In this document: piece after piece, positions 25,854 to 33,468 of the stretch | How positions within the stretch are numbered: position 1 is the first letter of the stretch | Layout of the letters: each line of letters starts with the position of its first letter | NCBI GenBank assembly: GCA_019637635.1 | Contig: JAHBVI010000006.1 | Span: forward strand, 1-64,000 | Source: Anaerolineae bacterium | Lineage (GTDB): Bacteria > Chloroflexota > Anaerolineae > Promineifilales > Promineifilaceae | DNA: 64,000 bases | Direction of reading: 5' to 3' | Notes under the pieces: generated by a model | Told to the model about the DNA's origin: nothing | Database searches by the model: none | Seen by the model: the letters and a program-made list of their open reading frames with translations, nothing else | Program-made: the position numbers and the translations under genes

Positions 25854-26537
25854 ATGTTGGGCGACCTTATGAAACACGATTCCTTTAACGAAAGCGCGGA
25901 GATGTATTTGAAGACGGTCAGTGAACTGGCCGATGGGGATGAGCCGATCTCCATTGCCGCGATTGCCGGGCGGTTGGGCATTTCCACCGTCTCGGCGACG
26001 GAGATGGTGCATCGCCTGAAGGATCGGGGGCTGCTGGAACATACGCCGTACAAGGGGGTGCATCTGACGGAGAAGGGGCAGCGTAAGGCGAACGCCCTCA
26101 TCCGCGCCCACCATTTGTGGGAAGTGCTGCTGGTGGAGCGGCTGCACCTGCCCTGGGCGCAGGCGCATGAGTATGCCTGCCGGTTGGAACATGCCACGGA
26201 CACGGCCGTGACCGAAGCCCTGGCCGCCTACCTGAACCACCCCATCACCTGCCCGCACGGCAATCCCATCCCCACCGCCGATGGGGCCATCCCACCCACC
26301 ACCGATGTACCGTTGGCGGCATTGACGCCGGGCCAGCGTGGGGTCATCACCCGCATTGCCCCGGAGAGCGTATTGTTGTTTGAGTATCTGGCCGCGCGGG
26401 GGTTAACACCGGACACGGCCGTGACTATCGAAGAGATCGCCCCCTTCAATGGCCCCCTCATGGTGGCCTGCGGCGAGACCGTTCACCCGTTGGGGCAGGA
26501 AGCGGCGGGGCATATTTATGTAATGCGTGATGCGTGA
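25854..26537 (+). CDS. DtxR/MntR-family metal-dependent regulator
   Basis: 227 aa. The N-terminus is a winged helix (SAEMYLKTVSELADGDEPIS, AAIAGRLGISTVSATEMVHR), followed by the metal-binding dimerisation helices (RAHHLWEVLLVERLHLPWAQ, AHEYACRLEH). A C-terminal FeoA/SH3-like domain starts at about residue 150 (LTPGQRGVITRIAPES). It would sense Fe(II) or Mn(II) and repress transport genes. It is first in the feo series and has an operator-like palindrome just upstream. The start at 25854 or 25869 (MKHDSF) cannot be decided, since neither has a strong ribosome-binding site. Its last codons are encoded by a GATGCGT repeat. Confidence 0.88.
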   Translation: MLGDLMKHDSFNESAEMYLKTVSELADGDEPISIAAIAGRLGISTVSATEMVHRLKDRGLLEHTPYKGVHLTEKGQRKANALIRAHHLWEVLLVERLHLPWAQAHEYACRLEHATDTAVTEALAAYLNHPITCPHGNPIPTADGAIPPTTDVPLAALTPGQRGVITRIAPESVLLFEYLAARGLTPDTAVTIEEIAPFNGPLMVACGETVHPLGQEAAGHIYVMRDA

Positions 26538-26580
26538 CGAGTGACGAGTGAAATCACTCGTCACTCGTCACGCATCACAA
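26521..26580. repeat. GACGAGT heptad hairpin between dtxR and feoA
   Basis: ATGCGTGATGCGTGACGAGT-type units are followed by their reverse complement ACTCGTCACTCGTCACGCAT. The stem is near perfect and begins inside the regulator's stop region. Confidence 0.85.
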
Positions 26581-26596
26581 AAGACGGAGAGAATTT

Positions 26597-26821
26597 ATGA
26601 CTACCACTCTTGCCACCACCCCCACCGGCCAAAACGTGCGCCTGGTGGGAATGCAAACGGAAGAGAAGCTGGCGCGGCGGCTGACGGCGCTGGGCATGAC
26701 GCCGGGCGTGGAAATGACCGTCTTGCAGGATGCGGGCAGCGCATTGGTGCTGTCGGTGCGCGGCTCACGCATTGCCCTGGGCCGCCCTATTGCCCATGAC
26801 CTGTTGGTGGAGTGTTTGTAG
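26597..26821 (+). CDS. feoA: Ferrous iron transport protein A
   Basis: 74 aa SH3-like FeoA: NVRLVGMQTEEKLARRLTAL, GMTPGVEMTVLQDAGSALVL, SVRGSRIALGRPIA. GGAGAG precedes the ATG. FeoA is a small cytosolic partner of FeoB. It sits 58 bp upstream of feoB with a perfect hairpin in between. Confidence 0.92.
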   Translation: MTTTLATTPTGQNVRLVGMQTEEKLARRLTALGMTPGVEMTVLQDAGSALVLSVRGSRIALGRPIAHDLLVECL

Positions 26822-26824
26822 TTT

Positions 26825-26871
26825 GTAGTAGGCGATTCATCGCCTTCTGACGGCGATGAATCGCCTACTAC
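26825..26871. repeat. Perfect 20-bp hairpin between feoA and feoB
   Basis: GTAGTAGGCGATTCATCGCC and its exact reverse complement are separated by 7 bases. Half of the element (GGCGATAAATCGCCTACTAC) recurs at about 9466-9484 upstream of the S9 peptidase. It could modulate feoA/feoB expression ratio. Confidence 0.85.
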
Positions 26872-26878
26872 GAACCTT

Positions 26879-29095
26879 ATGCCTATGGATACCATGACCA
26901 TTGCGTTGGCGGGCAACCCGAACGCGGGCAAGACCTCCCTGTTTAACGCGCTGACCGGTTTCCGGCAGCACGTGGGCAACTGGCCGGGCAAGACGGTGGA
27001 GAAGAAAAGCGGACAGGTGCGGCTGGACGGCCGTATGCTGGAACTCATTGACCTGCCCGGCACGTATAATCTCACTCCCTTTTCGCCCGAAGAAGTGATT
27101 ACCCGCCGCTATTTACTGGAAGAACGGCCCGATGCCATTATCTGTGTGCTGGATGCCGCCAATCTGGAGCGCAATTTATACCTGGCGGTGCAGATCATCG
27201 AGATGGGCAAGCCGGTGTTCATTGCCCTGAATATGATGGATGCAGCGCAGGCACGGGGGTTACAGATTGATACCCAAACGCTCAGTGCCCGCCTGGGTGT
27301 GCCCGTCATTCCCACCATCGCCAGCCGGGCGCAGGGGACGGCTGGCCTGTTACAGGCTGTCGGGGCGACCTTCCCGGCGGCAGAGGCAGCGGGGGAATGG
27401 GCATTGGATTACGGCCGTGACCTGGAGGACGAAGTCGCCCGTCTCTGTCAACTGATCGCCCAATACCCGGTTATCAGCCAGCAGTACCCGGCGCGCTGGC
27501 TGGCCCTGAAGCTGCTGGAACAAGACCTGGAGTTACAAACCGCCCTGCTGACGACGCCCGGCGGCCCGGCGTTGCTCACCCATGCCCAACTGAGTATCCA
27601 CCAGCTAACCCAGGCGGCGGGCGAGGATGTGGATGTGTTGATTGCCGACCGGCGTTATACCTGGATACACGCACTGGTGCAGGAAACCGTGACGCAAACG
27701 CGCCCACACAGCGACACTCTGTCCGACCGGCTAGATCGCATGGTGATGCATCGCTGGTGGGGGATCCCCATCTTTCTGGCATTGATGTGGATGGTATTCA
27801 AAATTACGGCTGAAAGTTCCGCGCCGCTGCTCGATTGGGTGGATGGGGTGATTAACGGGCCGGTGGCGCGCTGGGGGATGGTGTTGCTGACGGCCGTGAA
27901 TCTGCAAGATACCTGGCTGGCCTCCCTCCTGGTAGATGGGTTGATTGCCGGGGTGGGCGGCGTGTTGGTCTTTGTCCCGGTGCTGCTCTTTCTGTACCTG
28001 GCGCTGGCCTTGCTGGAGGATTCCGGCTATATGGCCCGCGCCGCCTTTGTGATGGATCGTTGGATGAGCCGGTTGGGGCTGCACGGCAAAAGTTTCCTGC
28101 CCATGCTGGTGGGTTTTGGGTGCAGCGTGCCCGCCATTTACGCCACACGCACCCTGGAAAACGAAAAAGACCGCATCCTCACCGGGCTGCTGGTGCCGTT
28201 TATGAGCTGCGGGGCACGGCTGCCGGTGTATGTCTTGTTTGCGGCCATCTTTTTCCCACAGCAGGCGGGGCTGGTCATTTTTGGGCTGTATGTGGTGGGC
28301 ATCGTCACGGCCGTGCTGCTGGGCCTCTTGCTCAAACATACGCTCTTTCAGGGCAAGGAGCAGTCCGGGTTGGTGATGGAGCTGCCGCCGTACCGCCTGC
28401 CCTCGGCGCGTGGCCTCTGGTTCCACACCTGGGCGCGGGTGCGCGCCTTTTTGCGCCACGCGGCTACCCTGATCTTGCTGGCCAGCCTGGTCATCTGGTT
28501 TTTGAAGGCGGCGCCGGTGCGGGGAGAGGGTGGGTTTGCGGACACGGCCGTGTCCGACAGCCTCTTTGCCACCGTTGCCCAGACGCTCACACCTGTCCTG
28601 GAACCGTTGGGATTTGGTAGCTGGCAGGCCAGCGGCGCGCTGCTCACCGGGCTGGTGGCTAAGGAAGTGGTCATCACCACTCTGGCACAAACGTATGCCA
28701 TTCCCGACGAAACCAGCGACGAAACAACCCCCACCTTTTTAGAAGATTTGCTCTGGATCGGGCAAAGTTTTGTGCAGGCGATCATAGACACGCTCAAGAC
28801 GTTGCCGGGCATCCTGGGCATCAACCTCTTTGGCGACGACGCCGAACCGGAACCCACCGGATTGATGGCCGCTATTCAGCAAGAATTTACCCAAACCAGC
28901 GGTGGGCACGCGGCCGCCGCCGGTCTGGCATTTATGGTATTTATCCTCATCTACACCCCCTGCGTGGTGGCTATTTCCGCCGAAAAGCAGGAGTTGGGCA
29001 CGCGCTGGATGTGGCTCAGCATTGGCGGCCAACTGCTGCTGGCCTGGCTGCTGGCCTGGCTGGTGTTTCAGGTGGGGCGGGTTTTACTGGCGTAA
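26879..29095 (+). CDS. feoB: Ferrous iron transporter B
   Basis: 738 aa with the N-terminal G domain (G1 GNPNAGKTS, switch region with GKTVEKKSG, G3 DLPGTYNL, G4 LNMMD) and a GDI-like helical region. A membrane domain from about residue 290 carries the two Gate motifs (LPMLVGFGCSVPAI with LTGLLVPFMSCGARLPVY, and LVAKEVVITTLAQ). It imports Fe(II) across the inner membrane. ATG 26879 is annotated, but 26885 or 26894 would also serve. It is third in the dtxR-feoA-feoB-feoC series. Confidence 0.95.
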   Translation: MPMDTMTIALAGNPNAGKTSLFNALTGFRQHVGNWPGKTVEKKSGQVRLDGRMLELIDLPGTYNLTPFSPEEVITRRYLLEERPDAIICVLDAANLERNLYLAVQIIEMGKPVFIALNMMDAAQARGLQIDTQTLSARLGVPVIPTIASRAQGTAGLLQAVGATFPAAEAAGEWALDYGRDLEDEVARLCQLIAQYPVISQQYPARWLALKLLEQDLELQTALLTTPGGPALLTHAQLSIHQLTQAAGEDVDVLIADRRYTWIHALVQETVTQTRPHSDTLSDRLDRMVMHRWWGIPIFLALMWMVFKITAESSAPLLDWVDGVINGPVARWGMVLLTAVNLQDTWLASLLVDGLIAGVGGVLVFVPVLLFLYLALALLEDSGYMARAAFVMDRWMSRLGLHGKSFLPMLVGFGCSVPAIYATRTLENEKDRILTGLLVPFMSCGARLPVYVLFAAIFFPQQAGLVIFGLYVVGIVTAVLLGLLLKHTLFQGKEQSGLVMELPPYRLPSARGLWFHTWARVRAFLRHAATLILLASLVIWFLKAAPVRGEGGFADTAVSDSLFATVAQTLTPVLEPLGFGSWQASGALLTGLVAKEVVITTLAQTYAIPDETSDETTPTFLEDLLWIGQSFVQAIIDTLKTLPGILGINLFGDDAEPEPTGLMAAIQQEFTQTSGGHAAAAGLAFMVFILIYTPCVVAISAEKQELGTRWMWLSIGGQLLLAWLLAWLVFQVGRVLLA

Positions 29096-29099
29096 TTCC

Positions 29100-29157
29100 T
29101 TATCCGTAATCCGTTATCGGTAATCGGTTCACGGATTACGGATTACAGATTAAGGTT
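29100..29157. repeat. GATTACG heptad hairpin between feoB and feoC
   Basis: CCGTAATCCGTTATCGGTAA units pair with GGATTACGGATTACAGATTA. This family also occurs at 12.99-13.03, 15.97 and 50.74 kb. Confidence 0.8.
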
Positions 29158-29161
29158 CACC

Positions 29162-29413
29162 ATGTTACAACAGATACTTCACGAAATTGAACGGGCCACA
29201 GGGCCAATTACTGTTCAGGAATTGAGCCAGCGTTTGCAGCTGGAGCCGGGGGTGGTGGCGGAACTGGTGGCGTTTTGGGTGCGGAAGGGGCGGCTGGTAT
29301 CGGGGGCGAGTGGCGGCACACCACCTGTGAAACACTGCGGCGGCGACTGCCAGGGGCCATCCACCTGCCACTTTGTGGCCCGCCTGCCGGATGGGTATGG
29401 GATGAGGGGGTGA
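29162..29413 (+). CDS. feoC: FeoC-like winged-helix protein
   Basis: 83 aa. The N-terminal half is a winged helix (ILHEIERATGPITVQELSQR, LQLEPGVVAELVAFWVRKGR). The C-terminal half carries HCGGDCQGPSTCHF, a small cysteine cluster like the Fe-S-binding motif of FeoC. In enterobacteria FeoC stabilises FeoB; here a regulatory or assembly role is inferred. It closes the feo series. Confidence 0.8.
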   Translation: MLQQILHEIERATGPITVQELSQRLQLEPGVVAELVAFWVRKGRLVSGASGGTPPVKHCGGDCQGPSTCHFVARLPDGYGMRG

Positions 29414-29455
29414 GCAGGTGAGGGGGTGACAAGGTGATCTCCCAATCCCCAATCT

Positions 29456-30385
29456 CTAATCTCCCGTCACCAATTTCTCCAAATACGCCGTCAATTCCGG
29501 GGGAAGTTCGGCTTCGCAGATGATTTCCTGGTAGTCAGACGGCCGTTTGAAAGCAATATACGCCGCGTGTAAAAAGTGGCGACCGAGGGAGGTGCGCATG
29601 CGGGCACGGCCGTAGACGTTATCCCCCACAATCGGAAAACCAATATAGGCCATGTGGACGCGAATCTGGTGGGTGCGGCCCGTCAGCGGGTGGCACTCCA
29701 CCAGGGTATAGCCGTCATAGTTGGTCAGGGTGCGGTAGCGGGTTTGCGCCGGGCGGGAGGTGGCCGACTGGTGCAAGGGGATGACGGCCATTTTTTTGCG
29801 CTCTTGTTTGTTGCGGCCAATGGGCGCGTCAATCAGCGCTTCCGGCGGGTTGAGCCGCCCTTCTACCAGCGCCAGATACCGTTTATCCACCGTGCGCCGC
29901 TTAAACTGGCTCTGGATGACGTGTATGGCCCGGTCGTTTTTAGCCACCACAATGAGGCCGGAGGTGTATTTGTCCAGCCGATGGACGATGCCGGGGCGCT
30001 TTTCGTAGCCCACGCCCAACACATCCGGGCAGTGAGCCAGCACGGCGTTGACCAGTGTACCGCGATAATGGCCGGTGCCCGGATGGACGACCATGCCCGC
30101 CGGTTTGTTCACCACCAGCAGATCGTCGTCTTCGTAGCGAATGTCCAGGGGGATGTCATCGGGCACCAGGTCGGTGTTCACCGGTTCGGGCAGCGTCACC
30201 TGCACCTGTTCGCCCCCTTCCAACTGCTGGCTGGCTTTGGCGACACGGCCGTCCACCAACACCTGCCCCTCCTTGATGAGCTTTTGCACGGCCGTGCGCG
30301 ACAACTGCGGCAACACCTGTACCAACGCCCGGTCGAGCCGTTCGCCGGGCAAATCGAGGGTGAGGTCTACTTGATGGTCGGTCAT
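29456..30385 (-). CDS. rluD: RluA-family 23S rRNA pseudouridine synthase (RluD-like)
   Basis: 309 aa. An N-terminal S4 RNA-binding domain (RLDRALVQVLPQLSRTAVQK, LIKEGQVLVDGRVA) precedes the catalytic domain with GIVHRLDKYTSGLIVVAKND (catalytic Asp in HRLD) and GRTHQIRVHMAYIGFPIVGD. It converts uridine to pseudouridine in rRNA. It lies downstream of lspA, a common bacterial pairing, with a GTGTCAG hairpin between them. Confidence 0.93.
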   Translation of the reverse strand: MTDHQVDLTLDLPGERLDRALVQVLPQLSRTAVQKLIKEGQVLVDGRVAKASQQLEGGEQVQVTLPEPVNTDLVPDDIPLDIRYEDDDLLVVNKPAGMVVHPGTGHYRGTLVNAVLAHCPDVLGVGYEKRPGIVHRLDKYTSGLIVVAKNDRAIHVIQSQFKRRTVDKRYLALVEGRLNPPEALIDAPIGRNKQERKKMAVIPLHQSATSRPAQTRYRTLTNYDGYTLVECHPLTGRTHQIRVHMAYIGFPIVGDNVYGRARMRTSLGRHFLHAAYIAFKRPSDYQEIICEAELPPELTAYLEKLVTGD

Positions 30386-30392
30386 TGGTAGT

Positions 30393-30481
30393 TGTGTCAG
30401 GTGTCAGGTGTCAGGTGTCAGGTGTCAGGTGTCAGGTGTCAGGTATCAGGTGAACTAGACACTTGACACTTGACACTTGAA
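30393..30481. repeat. GTGTCAG heptad array and hairpin between lspA and rluD
   Basis: Seven to eight consecutive GTGTCAG units (the last diverged to GTATCAG) are followed by a short loop and ACACTTG units in imperfect reverse complement. It is the longest perfect heptad array in the window. Confidence 0.9.
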
Positions 30482-30493
30482 ACTTACACCCCA

Positions 30494-31048
30494 TCACCCT
30501 TCCACCTGCTCACCCCACTCTGCCTGCTTCATCTGGCGCGATTCGCGCCAGGTGAGCCAGCCGAGCAGGAGCGCCCCGCCGACAACGGCCATGTCGGCCA
30601 CGTTAAAGACGGGCCAGGGGCCAAAGTCGAGGAAGTCGGTGACGTGGCCCAGGCGGAAGCGGTCAATCAGGTTGCCCAATGCGCCGCCGAGCGTCAGCCC
30701 CAGGGCCAGGCGCAGCCAGTTGTTCCCGGCGGGCAGGGTGTGGTTGTAATAGATGATACCGGCGCTGACGATGAGGGCCATCACGCCAAAAAAGAGGCCG
30801 CCGCCCTGAAACAGGCCAAAGGCGGCGCCGGTATTGGTGGCGTGCATGATGCGGAAAAAGGGTTCAATGGCCGGGATGGGCGCCCATACTTCATACAGCG
30901 CCAGGGATCGTTCCACCAGTTGTTTGCTGAACTGGTCCAGCAAAATCACTGTGCCCGCCACCAGGAATAAAATCGTCCGCTGGCTCAGGGAAGCGCGTGG
31001 GGGGGTGTCGGGGGTTGGGTCATATTCTTCGGGTTGCCAATTGTTCAT
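30494..31048 (-). CDS. lspA: Lipoprotein signal peptidase (signal peptidase II)
   Basis: 184 aa from ATG 31048, with four membrane segments. The catalytic aspartates are in ATNTGAAFG (preceding conserved region) and GGALGNLIDRFRLGHVTDFL. It removes signal peptides from prolipoproteins such as the ones at 5114 and 56630. The ORF extension to 31126 would translate a palindromic repeat and was dropped. Confidence 0.93.
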   Translation of the reverse strand: MNNWQPEEYDPTPDTPPRASLSQRTILFLVAGTVILLDQFSKQLVERSLALYEVWAPIPAIEPFFRIMHATNTGAAFGLFQGGGLFFGVMALIVSAGIIYYNHTLPAGNNWLRLALGLTLGGALGNLIDRFRLGHVTDFLDFGPWPVFNVADMAVVGGALLLGWLTWRESRQMKQAEWGEQVEG

Positions 31049-31054
31049 AGGGTG

Positions 31055-31131
31055 CCTCTGTGAAGTGCCAGGCACAGGGCGGCAGGTATTGGCCGGTGTA
31101 CGGCCGTTCTGCCCTGTGCCTGACACTGCTG
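31055..31131. repeat. Inverted repeat around GTGCCAGGCACAGGGC
   Basis: AGTGCCAGGCACAGGGC pairs imperfectly with GCCCTGTGCCTGACACT. It is a relative of the TGCCAGGCAAGGGG family and includes one octamer in the loop side. It lies directly upstream of lspA. Confidence 0.7.
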
Positions 31132-31182
31132 CGGAGATTTTACCAACGGCCGTGCCTCCCTGCGACTTTGTTCATATGCCGT

Positions 31183-31890
31183 TCAAGCTGAACCTCCCGG
31201 AGCTTTGGAAGCTCCGGGAGGTTTGGTCGCCACCAGCACCGTCACGCCGCTGCGGGGTAGTTGGATACGCTCGATGGTCAGGACAAAACCGGCGGCGGCA
31301 AACCGCTGGCGGATGGGTTCCCAGAGGGCGTCGGCGGGCCAGATGTGCCCTTCATTTTCCGTAAACACCCCTTCCCGCTGCCCGGTAATTTCAAAGAGCC
31401 AGTCAATGAAGCGGTAGATATGCCCCTGCCCATTGAGATGGCCTTCGGGCACAATGACCAGACGGCCGTTCCCCCTTAACACTCGATGCGCCGCCGCCAA
31501 CGTGAGCGGGTCTATGATGTAGTCGGTGGGGAAAGTGGAGAGGATGGTATCGAACACGGCCGTGGCAAATGGCAGTTCCGGGGCCTGTCCCCGCACCAGG
31601 GGCACGGTGCGCTGCGTTCGCCGCCGTGCCTGCCGCCCCATGTAGGAAGACAAATCCAGCCCCACCACGTCAAAGCCCTGGTTTTGCAGGGCCAGCAGCA
31701 TATGGCCCGGCCCATGCCCCAATTCCAGCACCCGCCGCCCCTGCACAAAAGGCAGCGCCGCCAACTGCCACTGCCGCCACTGCCCCAACGAGACGCCCCA
31801 ACTGACCAGGCCATACGTCCAGGCCATCTCGTTATACAGCAGCCGGAAGCCAAAATGCACCAGACCAAACCAACTGTTACGTAAAAACAT
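31183..31890 (-). CDS. Class I SAM-dependent methyltransferase
   Basis: 235 aa. Motif I is VLELGHGPGHMLLAL, motif post-I GLDLSSYM and motif II FDTILSTFPTDYI, typical of small-molecule methyltransferases of the UbiE/COQ5 type. The substrate is unknown. The final residues (SKAPGGSA) are encoded by a CTCCGGGAGG palindrome, so the natural C-terminus may have been altered by repeat insertion. A 426-bp gene-free gap lies upstream. Confidence 0.85.
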   Translation of the reverse strand: MFLRNSWFGLVHFGFRLLYNEMAWTYGLVSWGVSLGQWRQWQLAALPFVQGRRVLELGHGPGHMLLALQNQGFDVVGLDLSSYMGRQARRRTQRTVPLVRGQAPELPFATAVFDTILSTFPTDYIIDPLTLAAAHRVLRGNGRLVIVPEGHLNGQGHIYRFIDWLFEITGQREGVFTENEGHIWPADALWEPIRQRFAAAGFVLTIERIQLPRSGVTVLVATKPPGASKAPGGSA

Positions 31891-32316
31891 CTAAACATCC
31901 TTTCGCATGTCTTTTGTCACTTGCAAATGTACGGCCTGCGGTGACAATAGGGGACGGCCGTGACACAACCCGGCGATTGAAATCGCGGCCACGAGCGGCA
32001 AAGCCCACCCTTCACCAGGTTCAGGGCAGGCACTTCGTGGGCTATACCGCCAGTCGGCGAAGGCCGACTTTGCCCCTTGTTGGTGCAGATTTATCTGCCG
32101 CCGCAAGCCAAATTTCTTTTCAGATTTGACAAATCTCCAAGATTTGTCAAATCTTGCGAAGGGCATATTTTGCCCCTTCGTCCCTTTGCGTCAAAATAAA
32201 CAGGAATTCAACGTGGGTAGCAGCACCCCACGCCATATGAAAACAGGGTACCAATTCATAGCATTTTATCCGCGTCATCCGCGTGAATCTGCGTCCTAAT
32301 TACGAAGGAGACCCAT
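31891..32316. repeat. Composite palindromic repeat, copy B, and two further palindromes
   Basis: 31965-32105 carries, in inverted orientation, the same palindrome blocks as 22205-22400 (GCGATTGAAATCGC, CCCACCCTT, CTTCGTGGGC, AGTCGGCGAAGGCCGACT, GCAGATTTATCTGCC). AGATTTGACAAATCT/AGATTTGTCAAATCT is at 32122-32154 and CGAAGGGC/GCCCCTTCG at 32157-32181. No gene is seen; the remainder is the pfkA leader with GAAGGAG before the ATG. Confidence 0.8.
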
Positions 32317-33417
32317 ATGAAAATCAAACGCATTGCCATCAGCACCGGCGGGGGGGACGCCCCAGGGCTGAACGCCGTCATTCGCGCGGTGGTGCTGGCC
32401 GCAAACCAGCGCGGCTGGGAATGTGTGGGCATTCGGGACGGTTACAACGGCCTGCTGATGCCGGAACAGTTCCCCCAGGGTGGCCTGATCGCCCTGAATC
32501 GGGACAGTGTGCGCGGCATTACCCATCTGGGCGGCACCATTCTGGGCACCACCAACCGGGGCAACCCGCTGCACTACCCGGTCTTAAATGCCGATGGGGT
32601 CTATGAAGAAATAGACCGCACCGACGAGTTAGTGGCGCGTTTCCACGCTGCCGGGCTGGATGCGTTGATTTCCATCGGCGGCGACGGTTCGCTGGAGATT
32701 GCCTATGCTCTGGCGCAAAAAGGGCTGACCGTCATTGGCGTGCCCAAGACCATTGACAATGACCTGGACAAGACGGTGGCTACCTTTGGTTTTCACACGG
32801 CCGTGTCCTTTGCCACCGAATGTATTGACCGCCTGCACTCCACAGCCGAAAGCCACCAGCGGGTGATTGTGGTAGAAGTGATGGGGCGGTATGCCGGGTG
32901 GATTGCGTTGGATTCTGGCGTGGCCGGTTCGGCCGATGTCATTTTGATCCCGGAAATCCCCTACGACATTAACAAGGTAGCCGAAAAGATACGGGAACGG
33001 GATCGCCTCGGCCGCGAGTTTTCCATTGTCGTCGTGGCCGAAGGCGCCCGGCCGGTGGGCGGCGAGTTTGTCATCCAGGGTAAAGCCATCGGCCAGGCAG
33101 AACGGCTGGGCGGCGTGGGGCAGCAAGTGGCTACCGCCCTAGAAACCCTGACCGGCAAAGAGGCGCGGGTGGTGGTATTGGGCCATTTGCTGCGCGGCGG
33201 CCGGCCGACGGCGTATGACCGGCTCATCTCGCTGCGGTTTGGCGCGGCGGCGGTGCGCGCCCTGGCCGAAGTGCAGTCCGGCATCATGGTGGCGCTGGAC
33301 CCGCCAAACGTCAACTACGTGCCCCTGGCTAAGGTCGCCGGGCGCATGAAACAGGTGCCGCTAGACAGCGACACCGTGCTGACAGCGCGGGATTTAGGTG
33401 TCAGTTTTGGCGATTGA
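32317..33417 (+). CDS. pfkA: 6-phosphofructokinase
   Basis: 366 aa. GGGDAPGLNAVIRAVV binds nucleotide and SIGGDGSLEIA holds the donor-site Gly. VPKTIDNDLDKT includes the catalytic Asp, and VEVMGRYAGWIAL binds the sugar phosphate. It phosphorylates fructose 6-phosphate, the committed step of glycolysis. The pair Gly (GGDGS) plus Lys (PKTIDND) is found in group III enzymes, most of which use ATP though a few use pyrophosphate, so ATP is favoured but not certain. It is a single-gene unit with a good ribosome-binding site. Confidence 0.92.
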   Translation: MKIKRIAISTGGGDAPGLNAVIRAVVLAANQRGWECVGIRDGYNGLLMPEQFPQGGLIALNRDSVRGITHLGGTILGTTNRGNPLHYPVLNADGVYEEIDRTDELVARFHAAGLDALISIGGDGSLEIAYALAQKGLTVIGVPKTIDNDLDKTVATFGFHTAVSFATECIDRLHSTAESHQRVIVVEVMGRYAGWIALDSGVAGSADVILIPEIPYDINKVAEKIRERDRLGREFSIVVVAEGARPVGGEFVIQGKAIGQAERLGGVGQQVATALETLTGKEARVVVLGHLLRGGRPTAYDRLISLRFGAAAVRALAEVQSGIMVALDPPNVNYVPLAKVAGRMKQVPLDSDTVLTARDLGVSFGD

Positions 33418-33468
33418 TGATTGGGTGCTTGAGAGATCAGGAGATTGGGAGATTACAAAATCACGTTA

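Noticed and set aside
27731..28690. 319-codon open frame antisense to feoB
   Set aside because: Lies entirely opposite a well-supported transporter gene, has low-complexity His/Gln/Arg-rich sequence and no ribosome-binding site; typical of GC-rich antisense frames.
30393..30481. CRISPR array
   Set aside because: Repeat units are 7 bp without spacers; it is a heptad array with a reverse-complement arm.
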